Shown one piece after another: positions 51,270 through 59,875 of a stretch of 64,000 nt of DNA. A model generated the notes under the pieces. The model was not told the DNA's origin. It made no database searches and saw nothing but the letters and a program-made list of their open reading frames with translations. The stretch lies in NCBI RefSeq assembly GCF_029948125.1, contig NZ_JASAMB010000025.1:1-64000 (forward strand). Reading direction: 5' to 3'. Made by a program: the position numbers and the translations under genes. Source of the DNA: Catellatospora sp. KI3 (GTDB lineage Bacteria; Actinomycetota; Actinomycetes; Mycobacteriales; Micromonosporaceae). Each line of letters opens with the position of its first letter. Position 1 is the stretch's first letter.

Positions 51270-53762
51270 TTACAGCTGGCCGACGTCGGTGATGCGGATT
51301 ACGGCGTGGCCGGCCTCGTCGGAGGCGGCCAGGTCGATCTCGGCGCTGATGCCCCAGTCGTGGTGGCCTTCCGGGTCGTCGAGGATCTGGCGGGCGAGCC
51401 AGATCTCGGCGCGCTGCTCCAGGATCAGGCGCGCCGGGCCGCGGGCGTCGGGCCCGATGCCGATCTCGTCGTACAGCTCGAAGTACGGCGCCAGCGCCTC
51501 GTGCCACCCGTCGGCGTCCCAGCCGGACTCCGCGTCGAGGTCGCCGAGCAGGTCCCAGCGCCGCCGCGCGGCCAGCTCGACCCGCCGGAACAGGGCGTTG
51601 CGCACCTGCACCCGGAACGCGCGCACGTTGCGGGTGACCGCGGGCGGGGCCGCGGCGGCCGCGGCGGCGAGCTTGTCCGCCGTCGAGGTGCCCGACTGGA
51701 GCTGCTCCCACTCGTCGAGCAGACTGGAGTCGACCTGGCGCACCAGCTCGCCCAGCCACTCGATCAGGTCGAGCAGCTCGTCGGTCTTGGCGTCCTCGGG
51801 GACGGTCTGGCGCAGCGCCCGGTACGCGTCGGCGAGGTAGCGCAGCACCAGGCCCTCGGAGCGGGCGAGGTTGTAGAAGCTGACGTACTCGGTGAAGGTC
51901 ATGCCCTGCTCGAACAGGTCGCGGACGACCGCCTTCGGGGAGAGCCGGTGGTCGTCGACCCACGGGTGCCCCTTGCGGTACGACTCGAACGCGACCTCCA
52001 GCAGCTCCTCCATCGGCTTGGGCCAGGTCACGCCCTCGAGCAGCGCCATGCGCTCCTCGTACTCGATGCCGTCGGCCTTCATCTGGGCGACGGCCTCGCC
52101 CTTGGCCTTGTCCTGCTGGGCGTAGAGGATCTGCCGGGGGTCTTCGAGGACCGCCTCGATGATCGAGACGACGTCCAGGGCGTAGCCGGGCGCGGTCGGG
52201 TCGAGCAGCTCGATCGCGGCGACGGCGAACGGCGACAGCGGCTGGTTGAGCGCGAAGCCGAGCTGCAGCTCGTTGGTGACCCGGATGCGGCCGTCCTCGG
52301 TCTGCTCGACGATGCCCGCGGTGCGCAGCGCCTTGTAGATCGAGATGGCGCGGCGGATGTGCTTGCGCTGCGCGGCACGCGTCTCGTGGTTGTCGGTGAG
52401 CAGGTGGCGCATGTTGGCGAAGGCGTCGCCGCCGCGCTCGATCACGTTGAGGACCATGGCGTGGCTGACGTGGAAGCTGGAGGTCAGCGGCTCGGGCTCG
52501 GCCGACACGAGGCGCTCGAAGGTGGGCTGGGCCCAGCCGACGAAGCCCTCCGGCGGCTTCTTCTTGACCAGCTTCTTCAGCTTCTTCGCGTCGCCCGCGG
52601 CCTTGGCCACCGCCTTCTCGTTCTCGACCACGTGCTCGGGCGCCTGCACGATGACGGTGCCGAGGGTGTCGTAGCCGGCGCGCCCGGCCCGGCCCGCGAT
52701 CTGGTGGAACTCGCGCGCCTTGAGCAGCCGCATCTTCTGGCCGTCGAACTTGTTCAGGCCGGTGAACAGCACGGTGCGGATGGGCAGGTTGATGCCGACG
52801 CCGAGGGTGTCGGTGCCGCAGACGACCTTGAGCAGGCCCGCCTGGGCCAGCAGCTCGACCAGGCGGCGGTACTTGGGCAGCATGCCCGCGTGGTGCACGC
52901 CGATGCCGTGGCGGACCAGGCGGGACAGGGTCTTGCCGAAGCCCGCCGTGAACCGGAAGCTGCCGATCAGTTCGGCGATGGCGTCCTTCTCGGCCCGGGT
53001 GCACATGTTGATGCTCATCAGGGCGCTGGCCTGCTCCAGGGCGGCGGCCTGGGTGAAGTGCACGATGTAGATCGGGGCCTGCTTGGTGCTCAGCAGCTCC
53101 TCGATCGTCTCGTGCAGCGGCGTGGTCACGTACGAGTGGATCAGCGGGACCGGCCGCTCGCCGGAGCTGACCACGGCCGTGGCCCGCCCGGTGCGCCGGG
53201 TCAGGTCCTCCACGAACCGGCTGACATCGCCCAGGGTGGCCGACATGAGGATGAACTGCACGTCGGGCAGTTCGATCAGCGGCACCTGCCAGGCCCAGCC
53301 CCGGTCGGGTTCGCTGTAGAAGTGGAACTCGTCCATGACGACCTGGCCCACGTCGGCGTCGGCGCCGTCGCGCAGGGCGAGGTTGGCGAGGATCTCGGCG
53401 GTGCAGCAGATGATCGGCGCGTCGGGGTTCACGGCCGCGTCGCCGGTCATCATGCCGACGTTCTCCGGCCCGAACGCGGCGCACAGCGCGAAGAACTTCT
53501 CCGAGACCAGCGCCTTGATCGGCGCGGTGTAGAAGGTGCGCCTGCCCTGCGCCATCGCGGCGAAGTGGGCACCCAGCGCGACCATGCTCTTGCCGGAGCC
53601 GGTGGGGGTGCTCAGGATCAGGTTCGCCCCGGAGACGATCTCGATGAGCGCGTCCTGCTGGGCTGGGTACAGCGAGAAGCCCTGGCTCTCGGCCCAGTCG
53701 GCGAAGGCCTCGTAGAGGGTGTCGGGGTCGGTTTCCGCGGGGATCTGATCAGTGAGCGACAT
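51270..53762 (-). CDS. Ski2/Mtr4-like DEAD/H-box RNA helicase
   Basis: This 830-aa helicase has motif I STPTGSGKSMVA, motif II VMDEFHF, motif III LMSATLG and motif VI QIAGRAGRAGYD, then a C-terminal DUF3516 domain. The family unwinds structured RNA in actinobacteria. The start ATG at 53762 is favoured; a TTG at 53771 is possible. Confidence 0.93.
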   Translation of the reverse strand: MSLTDQIPAETDPDTLYEAFADWAESQGFSLYPAQQDALIEIVSGANLILSTPTGSGKSMVALGAHFAAMAQGRRTFYTAPIKALVSEKFFALCAAFGPENVGMMTGDAAVNPDAPIICCTAEILANLALRDGADADVGQVVMDEFHFYSEPDRGWAWQVPLIELPDVQFILMSATLGDVSRFVEDLTRRTGRATAVVSSGERPVPLIHSYVTTPLHETIEELLSTKQAPIYIVHFTQAAALEQASALMSINMCTRAEKDAIAELIGSFRFTAGFGKTLSRLVRHGIGVHHAGMLPKYRRLVELLAQAGLLKVVCGTDTLGVGINLPIRTVLFTGLNKFDGQKMRLLKAREFHQIAGRAGRAGYDTLGTVIVQAPEHVVENEKAVAKAAGDAKKLKKLVKKKPPEGFVGWAQPTFERLVSAEPEPLTSSFHVSHAMVLNVIERGGDAFANMRHLLTDNHETRAAQRKHIRRAISIYKALRTAGIVEQTEDGRIRVTNELQLGFALNQPLSPFAVAAIELLDPTAPGYALDVVSIIEAVLEDPRQILYAQQDKAKGEAVAQMKADGIEYEERMALLEGVTWPKPMEELLEVAFESYRKGHPWVDDHRLSPKAVVRDLFEQGMTFTEYVSFYNLARSEGLVLRYLADAYRALRQTVPEDAKTDELLDLIEWLGELVRQVDSSLLDEWEQLQSGTSTADKLAAAAAAAPPAVTRNVRAFRVQVRNALFRRVELAARRRWDLLGDLDAESGWDADGWHEALAPYFELYDEIGIGPDARGPARLILEQRAEIWLARQILDDPEGHHDWGISAEIDLAASDEAGHAVIRITDVGQL

Positions 53763-53777
53763 GGTCCGCAAATTGTC

Positions 53778-53912
53778 TCACGTTTCGAATCGGGCCAGCA
53801 CGTCGCGTAGCCACGCCTGCTCGGCGCGGCTGGTGGTGCGCGCCGCCTCCAGCATGCCCCGTCGGAGCGGGTTCGTCTGGTCCGCGGCGCGCCCGGGTGA
53901 CCCGGCCGGCAC
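53778..53912 (-). CDS. Possible small ORF upstream of the helicase
   Basis: This 44-codon frame from GTG 53912 ends RAADQTNPLRRGMLEAARTT and then SRAEQAWLRDVLARFET. The C-terminal 25 residues look like a real amphipathic helix with G/C third positions, but the start is uncertain. It may be a short gene preceding the helicase or the end of a lost gene. Confidence 0.35.
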   Translation of the reverse strand: MPAGSPGRAADQTNPLRRGMLEAARTTSRAEQAWLRDVLARFET

Positions 53913-53965
53913 GCGGCGGTCGACCCCTTCGCCGCCGGACTCGCCTGACCCGTCACCGGGTACGA

Positions 53966-53995
53966 CGGAGGGCCCGGGTCGCCCCGGGCCCTCCG
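53966..53995 (-). terminator. Terminator of the small basic protein gene
   Basis: A perfect 13-bp stem (53966-53978 with 53983-53995) has a 4-nt loop, 11 nt beyond the stop of the 99-aa gene on the minus strand. Confidence 0.65.
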
Positions 53996-54005
53996 TGGTG
54001 AACCG

Positions 54006-54305
54006 TCAGCGCTTCGGGCTGTGCTTGGGCTGGTTGCCCTTCTTGGCCTTCATCGACGTCGGCGCCGGGGCGGCGTGCTCGCGCTGGGTTGTGCCGGCGA
54101 CGACGGCGGTCGCCGCCGCCTGCTGCTGCGCACCCTGGGGCTGGGCGCCCTGGTGCTGCGAGCCCTGCTGGGCGTCCTGGTGCTGGTCGGCCGGATGCGC
54201 CGCAATGCCGCCACTGGCGTGGTTGGTGTGCGGCTGGGCCGCGCGCGGTGCCTCGTTGCGGCGGGGCGCGCGGGAATCGCGCTCGGGTCGGTTGTTCTTC
54301 GCCAT
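54006..54305 (-). CDS. Small hydrophilic Gln/Ala/His-rich protein
   Basis: This 99-aa protein has a basic N-terminus (MAKNNRPERDSRAPRR), a Gln/His/Ala-rich middle and a basic tail ending KAKKGNQPKHSPKR. GAGGAGG about 10 nt upstream of the ATG at 54305 and the following terminator support expression. It is likely disordered and may bind nucleic acid; no family is recognised. Confidence 0.65.
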   Translation of the reverse strand: MAKNNRPERDSRAPRRNEAPRAAQPHTNHASGGIAAHPADQHQDAQQGSQHQGAQPQGAQQQAAATAVVAGTTQREHAAPAPTSMKAKKGNQPKHSPKR

Positions 54306-54666
54306 TGTTGCCTTGCCTCCTCGGCTGACGGCCGCAGCACCATGCTGAATCGGCCCAGGCTCACGCTAGGGGAGACCGGGTGGCGTTGGGGACGGAATGG
54401 ACATACTCGACAGATCGGCTGGTCGGCCGCCCCTCCCGGTGGCAGCTCGTTGGCGGGGTGCCAATCCGCGGACCGCTCGACTCGCGGCAGGTGCCAGCGG
54501 TCGGGTCGGCCTGGCGCGCAGCGGGACAGCGCGGCGGACCGTCCAGACCGGACCGGCGGACGGGGGGCGTCGGGCCTGGCCGGGAAGGTCAAAGATCGCG
54601 CGCGGTTAACGGTCTGGCAACGTGCCGGTTGCGGGTACTTCGCTCAGGTCGTGGCAGGCTGGGCGG
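54306..54666. other. 361-bp stretch without a convincing gene
   Basis: Between the divergent 99-aa and phosphatase-like genes there are open frames of up to 129 codons, but none has a ribosome-binding site or codon pattern to support it. I see no RNA gene and no copy of families A-C. It presumably holds the two divergent promoters. Confidence 0.4.
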
Positions 54667-55566
54667 GTGTTTGACGACAGGGACATGGCGCGGGTCGAGC
54701 AGGTGGTGCGCCGGGTGGCCGCGGAGCAGATCATGCCGCGGTACGGCCGCCTCGCCGACGCCGACGTGAGTGAGAAGAAACCGGGCGATCTGGTCACGAT
54801 CGCCGACCACGCGGCCGAGCGGGAACTGACCCGCGAGCTCACCGCCCTGCTGCCGGGCTCGGTGGTGGTCGGCGAGGAGGCGGTCGCGGCCGACCCGGGG
54901 GTGCTGGACCTGCTGGCGGGCGACGCCCCCGCGTGGATCATCGACCCCATCGACGGTACGGCGAACTTCGTCGACGGCAGCCCGCGGTTCACCGTCCTGG
55001 TGGCGCTCGCCCACCAGGGGGAGCTGCTCGCCTCCTGGACCTACGCCCCGGCGCTGGACCTGATCGCGACCGCCCGGGCCGGCGGCGGCGCCTGGGTGGA
55101 CGGCGAACGGGTCCGGGTCCGCCCGCCCGGCCCCGAACTGCGGCACCTGGACGTGACCGTGGCCAACCCGCGCTGGTGGAAGGAGCGCGATCGGCGCGGA
55201 TTCCACGCGCTGGCCCGGCGCGGCGTGTCGATGGCGTACTACGACACCACCGGCCTGGACTACATCGCCCTGGCCCGGGGCGGGCGCGGGGCGATCGTGG
55301 TGACCTGGGACAACCCGTGGGACCACGCGGCCGGGCTGCTGCTGGTCGCCGAGGCGGGCGGCGTCGCGCGTACCGCCGCCGGGGTGCCGTTCCGCCTGGC
55401 GGGCGGCAACGCACTGCCGCTGGTCGCCGCGGCCGACGCCGAGTGCACCGCGGCCGTCCTGGCCGCCTTCGCCGACGAACCCGCCACCGCCCACCCCCTC
55501 ACCATCGACCTCCCGCCGGCCACCCAGCCGCCCGCCCCGCTGGCGCCCGCGCCCGCGGCGCGTTAG
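54667..55566 (+). CDS. Inositol monophosphatase-family phosphatase (histidinol-phosphatase-like)
   Basis: This 299-aa enzyme has the metal-binding motifs VVVGEEAV, IIDPIDGTANFVDG and WDNPWDHAAGLLLVAEAGG. Such lithium-sensitive phosphatases act on inositol phosphate, histidinol phosphate or PAP; the substrate is not resolvable here. The Ala/Pro-rich C-terminus ends at a TAG that is the first part of family C copy 2. Confidence 0.88.
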   Translation: MFDDRDMARVEQVVRRVAAEQIMPRYGRLADADVSEKKPGDLVTIADHAAERELTRELTALLPGSVVVGEEAVAADPGVLDLLAGDAPAWIIDPIDGTANFVDGSPRFTVLVALAHQGELLASWTYAPALDLIATARAGGGAWVDGERVRVRPPGPELRHLDVTVANPRWWKERDRRGFHALARRGVSMAYYDTTGLDYIALARGGRGAIVVTWDNPWDHAAGLLLVAEAGGVARTAAGVPFRLAGGNALPLVAAADAECTAAVLAAFADEPATAHPLTIDLPPATQPPAPLAPAPAAR

Positions 55567-55615
55567 GAAGGGACCCTTCCACCTCGGAATGCGATAAGAA
55601 GGGCCCCTTCCTTAC
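55562..55615 (+). repeat. Family C inverted repeat, copy 2 (54 bp), forms both flanking stop codons
   Basis: The repeat lies between convergent genes. Its left end GTTAG contains the TAG stop of the phosphatase gene (55564-55566), and its right end CTTAC contains, on the minus strand, the TAA stop of the NUDIX fusion gene (55612-55614). The two hairpins can terminate both transcripts. Confidence 0.92.
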
Positions 55616-56793
55616 CGCAGGGCGGTGGTGACGAGGCCTGCCGTGCCCCAGTCGACGTCGGGGCAGGCGAGCAGCTCGCCGTAGGTGGTGATCTCCACGG
55701 TGGTGCGCTCGCCGTCGGCGGTCACGCCGTGTTCGCGCGGTCCGGCGGCCAGGCCGTCGAGCTCGGCCTCGGTCAGTTCGACGCTGAACAGGTGGACGCG
55801 GTGCGCCGACAGGGTCGCGGCGACCTGGCGGGCGCCGTGGGGGCGCAGCCGCGCTGGGGCGACGCGCAGGCCCGTCTCCTCGGCCAGCTCGGCCACGGCC
55901 GTGGCCAGCGGGTCGACCGGGCCGGTGCCGGGGCGGGTGGAGCCGCCGGGCAGCTCGTGTACGTACCCGTCGGTGGTGACCGCGCCGCTGCGGAACTCCC
56001 GTACCAGCACGATCTTCGTGTCGGCGGTTCGCGGCGCGGGCAGGTACGCGACCACGACGCTGATGTCCGGGCGGCCCAGCACCACCTCGTTGTCCTTGAT
56101 CCGGCCCTCGGCGGCGACCTCCACCGCGACGTGCGCGGCCCAGAAGAACGGGCGCCCGTCCGGCCCCGGCCAGGTCCAGGCCACCCGCGCCGAGCGCAGC
56201 CGGTTGCCGGCCCCCTCCTGGGCGGCCAGCCAGGTACGCACCGCGGCGTCGCGCCACAGCGGCAGCGGCAGCCGCCGGTGCGCCTGCGCGCGCCGCTGCC
56301 CGGGGGTGATCGCGGCCAGCGCCGCCAGCAGCGTCGCGGCCAGCGTGCCGGCCACCGGCACGCCGTGCACCTGGGCGTAGTGACGCAGGTAACGCAGGCC
56401 GGGCGCGTCGGGCGGGGCGCCGAGCACGGCCCGGCCGCTGCCCTCCCACCGGCCCCACTCGACGTTGGTGGTGAACCCGGGCAGGGTGGCCAGGTCGCGC
56501 GGCACCCAGAACACGATCACGTCGCTGAGGTGCAGTCCGGCGTCCTCCCAGGCGACCTGGGCGTCCCAGCCGTGCGGCATCCCGCCGGCCTGCGTCTCCG
56601 GGACGAACACGGCCAGCCGCCCGGGGCCCTGCCACAGCTCGCGCAGCAGCTCGACGGCCTGCGGGCGCCAGGAGGCGACGTCGGGGGAGCGGGGCGTCGG
56701 CCCGGCCAGGAACAGCGCGGCGTCCCACCACTCCGGTGGTTCCATCCCGGCGTAGACGACGGCGACCTCGGTGGGTTCGTACAGGGTGGACAT
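55612..56793 (-). CDS. Nucleoside 2-deoxyribosyltransferase-like / NUDIX fusion protein
   Basis: This 393-aa protein has an N-terminal domain (about 1-150) like nucleoside 2-deoxyribosyltransferases: LFLAGPTPRSPDVASW, DAQVAWEDAGLHLSDVIVFW, FTTNVEWGRW. A middle linker has an ADP-ribosylglycohydrolase-like or unknown region (about 150-220). A C-terminal NUDIX domain has its box as ELPGGSTRPGTGPVDPLATA followed by VAELAEETGL, with Ala in place of the usual Arg of REL. I chose the ATG at 56793 over GTG 56817. It may salvage or sanitise modified nucleotides. Confidence 0.8.
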   Translation of the reverse strand: MSTLYEPTEVAVVYAGMEPPEWWDAALFLAGPTPRSPDVASWRPQAVELLRELWQGPGRLAVFVPETQAGGMPHGWDAQVAWEDAGLHLSDVIVFWVPRDLATLPGFTTNVEWGRWEGSGRAVLGAPPDAPGLRYLRHYAQVHGVPVAGTLAATLLAALAAITPGQRRAQAHRRLPLPLWRDAAVRTWLAAQEGAGNRLRSARVAWTWPGPDGRPFFWAAHVAVEVAAEGRIKDNEVVLGRPDISVVVAYLPAPRTADTKIVLVREFRSGAVTTDGYVHELPGGSTRPGTGPVDPLATAVAELAEETGLRVAPARLRPHGARQVAATLSAHRVHLFSVELTEAELDGLAAGPREHGVTADGERTTVEITTYGELLACPDVDWGTAGLVTTALR

Positions 56794-56885
56794 GAGGGCG
56801 GAGCCTAGCCGCACCACGTTTCCAGCGGATGCTGCCCAGATTCCTAGGACGGCTTACCGGGTGTGCCGGGCGGTACGGTGGCCGG

Positions 56886-57506
56886 GTGCGAGCGATCTCT
56901 CCGCAGCGGCTGCGGGACGGACTGGCCGAACGCGTCGCGGGGCTGGCCGAGCAGCGGGACTGGACCCGGGTGGCCGTCGACGGGGCGGTCGCGACGGCGC
57001 CGGACGAGCTGGCCGCCGACCTGGTCGGGCCGCTGCGGGCCCGCGGGCACGCGGTGCTGCACGTGCGCACGGCCGACTTCCTGCGCCCGGCCTCGCTGCG
57101 GCTGGAGTTCGGCCGCACCAACCCCGACTCGTTCTACGAGGGGTGGGTCGACGAGGCGGGGCTGCGCCGGGAGGTGCTGGAGCCGACGGGGCCCGGGGGC
57201 AGCGGCCGGGTGCTGCCGAGCCTGTGGGACGCGGCGGTGGACCGGGCGACGCGGGCGCCGTACCAGCTGCTGCCGCCCGGGTCGGTGGTGCTGGTCAGCG
57301 GGGCGTTCCTGCTGGGTTCCGGGCTGCCGTTCGAGCTGGCGGTGCACCTGCGCGCCTCGGCGGCGGCCCTGGCCCGCCGTACGCCACCGGAGCAGGCCTG
57401 GACGCTGCCGGCGTACGCCCGCTACGAGGACGAGGTCGCCCCGCACACGTTCGCCGACGTGGTCGTATCCCTCAACGACCCCCGCCACCCCGCGATCGAG
57501 TCCTGA
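56886..57506 (+). CDS. Uridine-kinase-like protein lacking the P-loop
   Basis: This 206-aa protein follows the actinobacterial uridine-kinase family pattern (RVAVDGAVATAPDELAADLV, VLHVRTADFLRPASLRLEFG, YARYEDEVAPHTFADVVVSL), but GxxGxGKT is replaced by GAVATAPDE, with no Lys. It keeps length and C-terminal features, so it is probably a non-catalytic or repurposed relative rather than a broken gene. It starts at GTG 56886. Confidence 0.75.
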   Translation: MRAISPQRLRDGLAERVAGLAEQRDWTRVAVDGAVATAPDELAADLVGPLRARGHAVLHVRTADFLRPASLRLEFGRTNPDSFYEGWVDEAGLRREVLEPTGPGGSGRVLPSLWDAAVDRATRAPYQLLPPGSVVLVSGAFLLGSGLPFELAVHLRASAAALARRTPPEQAWTLPAYARYEDEVAPHTFADVVVSLNDPRHPAIES

Positions 57507-57512
57507 TCTGTT

Positions 57513-57577
57513 ATCGACGTTGGCCTATCACGAAGAAGATGATCTCTATTTTGTCTACGTAATAGGCCAACGTCGAT
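57513..57577 (+). repeat. Family A inverted repeat, copy 2 (65 bp)
   Basis: Perfect 16-nt arms ATCGACGTTGGCCTAT (57513-57528) and ATAGGCCAACGTCGAT (57562-57577) surround a 33-nt spacer. Compared with copy 1, the third base of the left arm and its partner in the right arm changed together (A-T to C-G). It follows the uridine-kinase-like gene by 6 bp and is followed by a 21-bp tandem repeat. Confidence 0.92.
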
Positions 57578-57582
57578 GCAAA

Positions 57583-57641
57583 GCGGGGGCGGGCGCGGGC
57601 AAGGCGGGGGCGGGCGCGGGCGAGGCGGGGGCGGGGCTGCG
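57583..57641 (+). repeat. 21-bp G-rich tandem repeat, almost three units
   Basis: Units of GCGGGGGCGGGCGCGGGCAAG start at 57583 and 57604, with a partial third from 57625. G-runs of five could form a G-quadruplex. Like the CGTGG array, it directly follows a family A copy. Confidence 0.85.
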
Positions 57642-57747
57642 CTGGGCGGTGGTGGCTGGTGGTGTGGTGATGTGTGTCGATTCGCGTGCGGGCGGGTGGG
57701 GGGCGCGCGGAGGATGGGCGGCAGGGGACCGCTCAAGGGGGGTTGTC

Positions 57748-58179
57748 ATGACGACGGCGAAGCAGATGATGCATTTCGGGGTGCAGTGCGTACCGGAGAG
57801 CGAGACGCTCGACCGGGCCGCCCAGATGATGCGTGACCTGCAGGTCGGCTCGCTGCCGATCTGCGGTGAGGACGACAAGCTGCGCGGGATCATCACCGAC
57901 CGCGACATCGTGGTCAAGTGCATCGCGGCGGGCAAGGACCCCGCCAAGATGACCGCGGCCCAGTTGGCGCAGGGCACCCCGATCTGGGTGGACGCCAAGG
58001 CCGACGAGAACGAGGTGCTCAAGCTGATGGAGCAGCACAAGATCCGCCGGATTCCGGTGATCGAGGACCACCAGCTCGTCGGCATGATCAGTGAGGCCGA
58101 CCTGGCCCAGCACCTGGACCACGAGAAGCTGGCCCACTTCGTGGAGACGATCTGCAAGGCTCCGCCCACCCGGGCGTGA
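57748..58179 (+). CDS. CBS-domain-pair protein
   Basis: This 143-aa protein is made of two CBS domains (AAQMMRDLQVGSLPICGEDD, LRGIITDRDIVVK, then LMEQHKIRRIPVIEDHQLVG). CBS pairs bind adenine nucleotides and regulate partner proteins; similar stand-alone proteins are stress-associated in actinobacteria. AAGGGGGG at 57735-57742 precedes ATG 57748. Longer frames upstream would read through the repeats. Confidence 0.9.
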   Translation: MTTAKQMMHFGVQCVPESETLDRAAQMMRDLQVGSLPICGEDDKLRGIITDRDIVVKCIAAGKDPAKMTAAQLAQGTPIWVDAKADENEVLKLMEQHKIRRIPVIEDHQLVGMISEADLAQHLDHEKLAHFVETICKAPPTRA

Positions 58180-58188
58180 GCGGACATG

Positions 58189-58224
58189 CCGAAGGGGGCG
58201 CAGGTGGACCTGCGCCCCCTTCGG
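58189..58224 (+). terminator. Bidirectional terminator between CBS and symporter genes
   Basis: A perfect 17-bp arm pair (58189-58205 with 58208-58224) lies 9 nt after the CBS gene stop and 8 nt from the convergent symporter stop at 58232, so it can terminate both transcripts. Confidence 0.75.
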
Positions 58225-58231
58225 CTTGCGG

Positions 58232-59875
58232 TCAGTGCGCGCCGTGGCCGGTCAGCGACCGGACCTCCAGCTCGGCGAACTTGGCCGCGTCGGCGGGCTC
58301 GCGCGACAGCAGGGTGCCGAGCCAGCCGCAGAGGAAGCCGACCGGGATCGAGATGATGCCCGGGTTGGACAGCGGGAACCAGTGCCAGTCCGAGTCGGGG
58401 AACATCGCCGTCGGGGTGCCCGACACGACCGGGGAGAAGAACACCAGCACCACGGCGGTGACCAGGCCGCCGTAGATGGCCGCGGTGGCCCCGGTGGTGG
58501 TGAACCTCTTCCAGAACAGCGAGTACAGGATGGCGGGCAGGTTGCCCGAGGCCGCCACCGCGAACGCCAGCGCGACCAGGAACGCCACGTTCAGGCTCTG
58601 CGCGAAGATGGCCAGCACGATCGCGACCGCGCCGATGGCGAACGCGGAGATGCGGGCCACCTTCACCTCGCCGCCCTCGGTGACCTGGCCCTTGCGCCAC
58701 ACGTTGGCGTAGAGGTCGTGCGCCAGCGAGCTGGACGAGGCCAGGGTGAGGCCGGCGACGACGGCCAGGATGGTGGCGAAGGCGACGGCCGCGATGACGG
58801 CGAGCATCGCCGCGCCGCCGTTCGTACCGCCGAAGAACTTCTCGCCGAGTGCCTGGGCCAGCTGCGGTGCGGCGGTGTTGCCGCCCTTGTCCTGGGCGGT
58901 GATGGCCTCGCTGCCGACCATGGCCGCCGCGCCGAAGCCCAGGGCCAGGGTCATCAGGTAGAAGACGCCGATGATGCCGATGGCCCAGAGCACGCTCTTG
59001 CGGGCGGCCTTGGAGTTGGGCACGGTGTAGAAGCGGATCAGGATGTGCGGCAGGCCGGCGGTGCCCAGGACCAGGGCGATGCCGAGCGAGAGCAGGTCCA
59101 TCTTGTTGTAGAAGGTCTGCGTGGCGTCGCCGGCGACCTCCTTGCCGTAGCGCAGGCCCGGTTCGAGGAACGCCGCGCCCTTGCCGGACTTCTCGGCGGC
59201 GCTGCCGAGCAGGTCGGACAGGTTGAACTTGAACGCGGCGAGCACGAGCACGGTCATCAGGGCGGCGCCGACCATGAGCAGGAACGCCTTGACGATCTGG
59301 ACGTAGGTGGTGCCCTTCATGCCGCCGACGGTGACGTAGACGATCATGAGGATGCCGATGAAGACGATGGTGGCGATCTTCGCGGTGGCGGCGTCCATAC
59401 CGAGGAAGGTCTGTCCGGGTTTGATGCCCAGCAGCAGCGCGACCAGTGCGCCCGCGCCGACCATCTGCGCGAGCAGGTAGAAGATGGACACGGTGATGGT
59501 GGAGATGGAGGCGGCGACCCGGACCGGGGTCTGCCGCATCCGGAACGCCAGCACGTCGGCCATCGTGTACTTGCCGGAGTTGCGCAGCAGCTCGGCGACC
59601 AGCAGCAGCGCGACCAGCCAGGCGACCAGGAAGCCGATGGAGTAGAGGAAGCCGTCGTAGCCCGACAGGGCGATGATGCCGGCGATGCCGAGGAAGCTGG
59701 CGGCCGACATGTAGTCGCCGCCGATGGCCATGCCGTTGGCGAAGCCGGAGAAGGAGCGGCCGCCGGCGTAGAAGTCGGTGGCGGTGCGGGTCTGGCGGCT
59801 GGCCCAGATGGTGATGCCCAGGGTGATCAGCACGAAGACGACGAACAGGACGATGGTGAGGGTACGGGCGCTCAC
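58232..59875 (-). CDS. Sodium:solute symporter, acetate-permease (ActP) type
   Basis: This 547-aa protein has about 13 transmembrane helices. Typical SSS/ActP segments are FYAGGRSFSGFANGMAIGGD, YMSAASFLGIAGIIALSGYD and PHILIRFYTVPNSKAARKSV. It imports acetate or another short monocarboxylate with cations. GTG 59875 overlaps the stop of the DUF485 gene, the usual yjcH-actP arrangement. Confidence 0.92.
   Translation of the reverse strand: MSARTLTIVLFVVFVLITLGITIWASRQTRTATDFYAGGRSFSGFANGMAIGGDYMSAASFLGIAGIIALSGYDGFLYSIGFLVAWLVALLLVAELLRNSGKYTMADVLAFRMRQTPVRVAASISTITVSIFYLLAQMVGAGALVALLLGIKPGQTFLGMDAATAKIATIVFIGILMIVYVTVGGMKGTTYVQIVKAFLLMVGAALMTVLVLAAFKFNLSDLLGSAAEKSGKGAAFLEPGLRYGKEVAGDATQTFYNKMDLLSLGIALVLGTAGLPHILIRFYTVPNSKAARKSVLWAIGIIGVFYLMTLALGFGAAAMVGSEAITAQDKGGNTAAPQLAQALGEKFFGGTNGGAAMLAVIAAVAFATILAVVAGLTLASSSSLAHDLYANVWRKGQVTEGGEVKVARISAFAIGAVAIVLAIFAQSLNVAFLVALAFAVAASGNLPAILYSLFWKRFTTTGATAAIYGGLVTAVVLVFFSPVVSGTPTAMFPDSDWHWFPLSNPGIISIPVGFLCGWLGTLLSREPADAAKFAELEVRSLTGHGAH

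Noticed and set aside
56863-58179. A 438-codon frame running from the kinase-like gene into the CBS gene
   Set aside because: Its first two thirds are the wrong frame of the kinase-like gene plus the repeats; only the CBS segment from 57748 is real.
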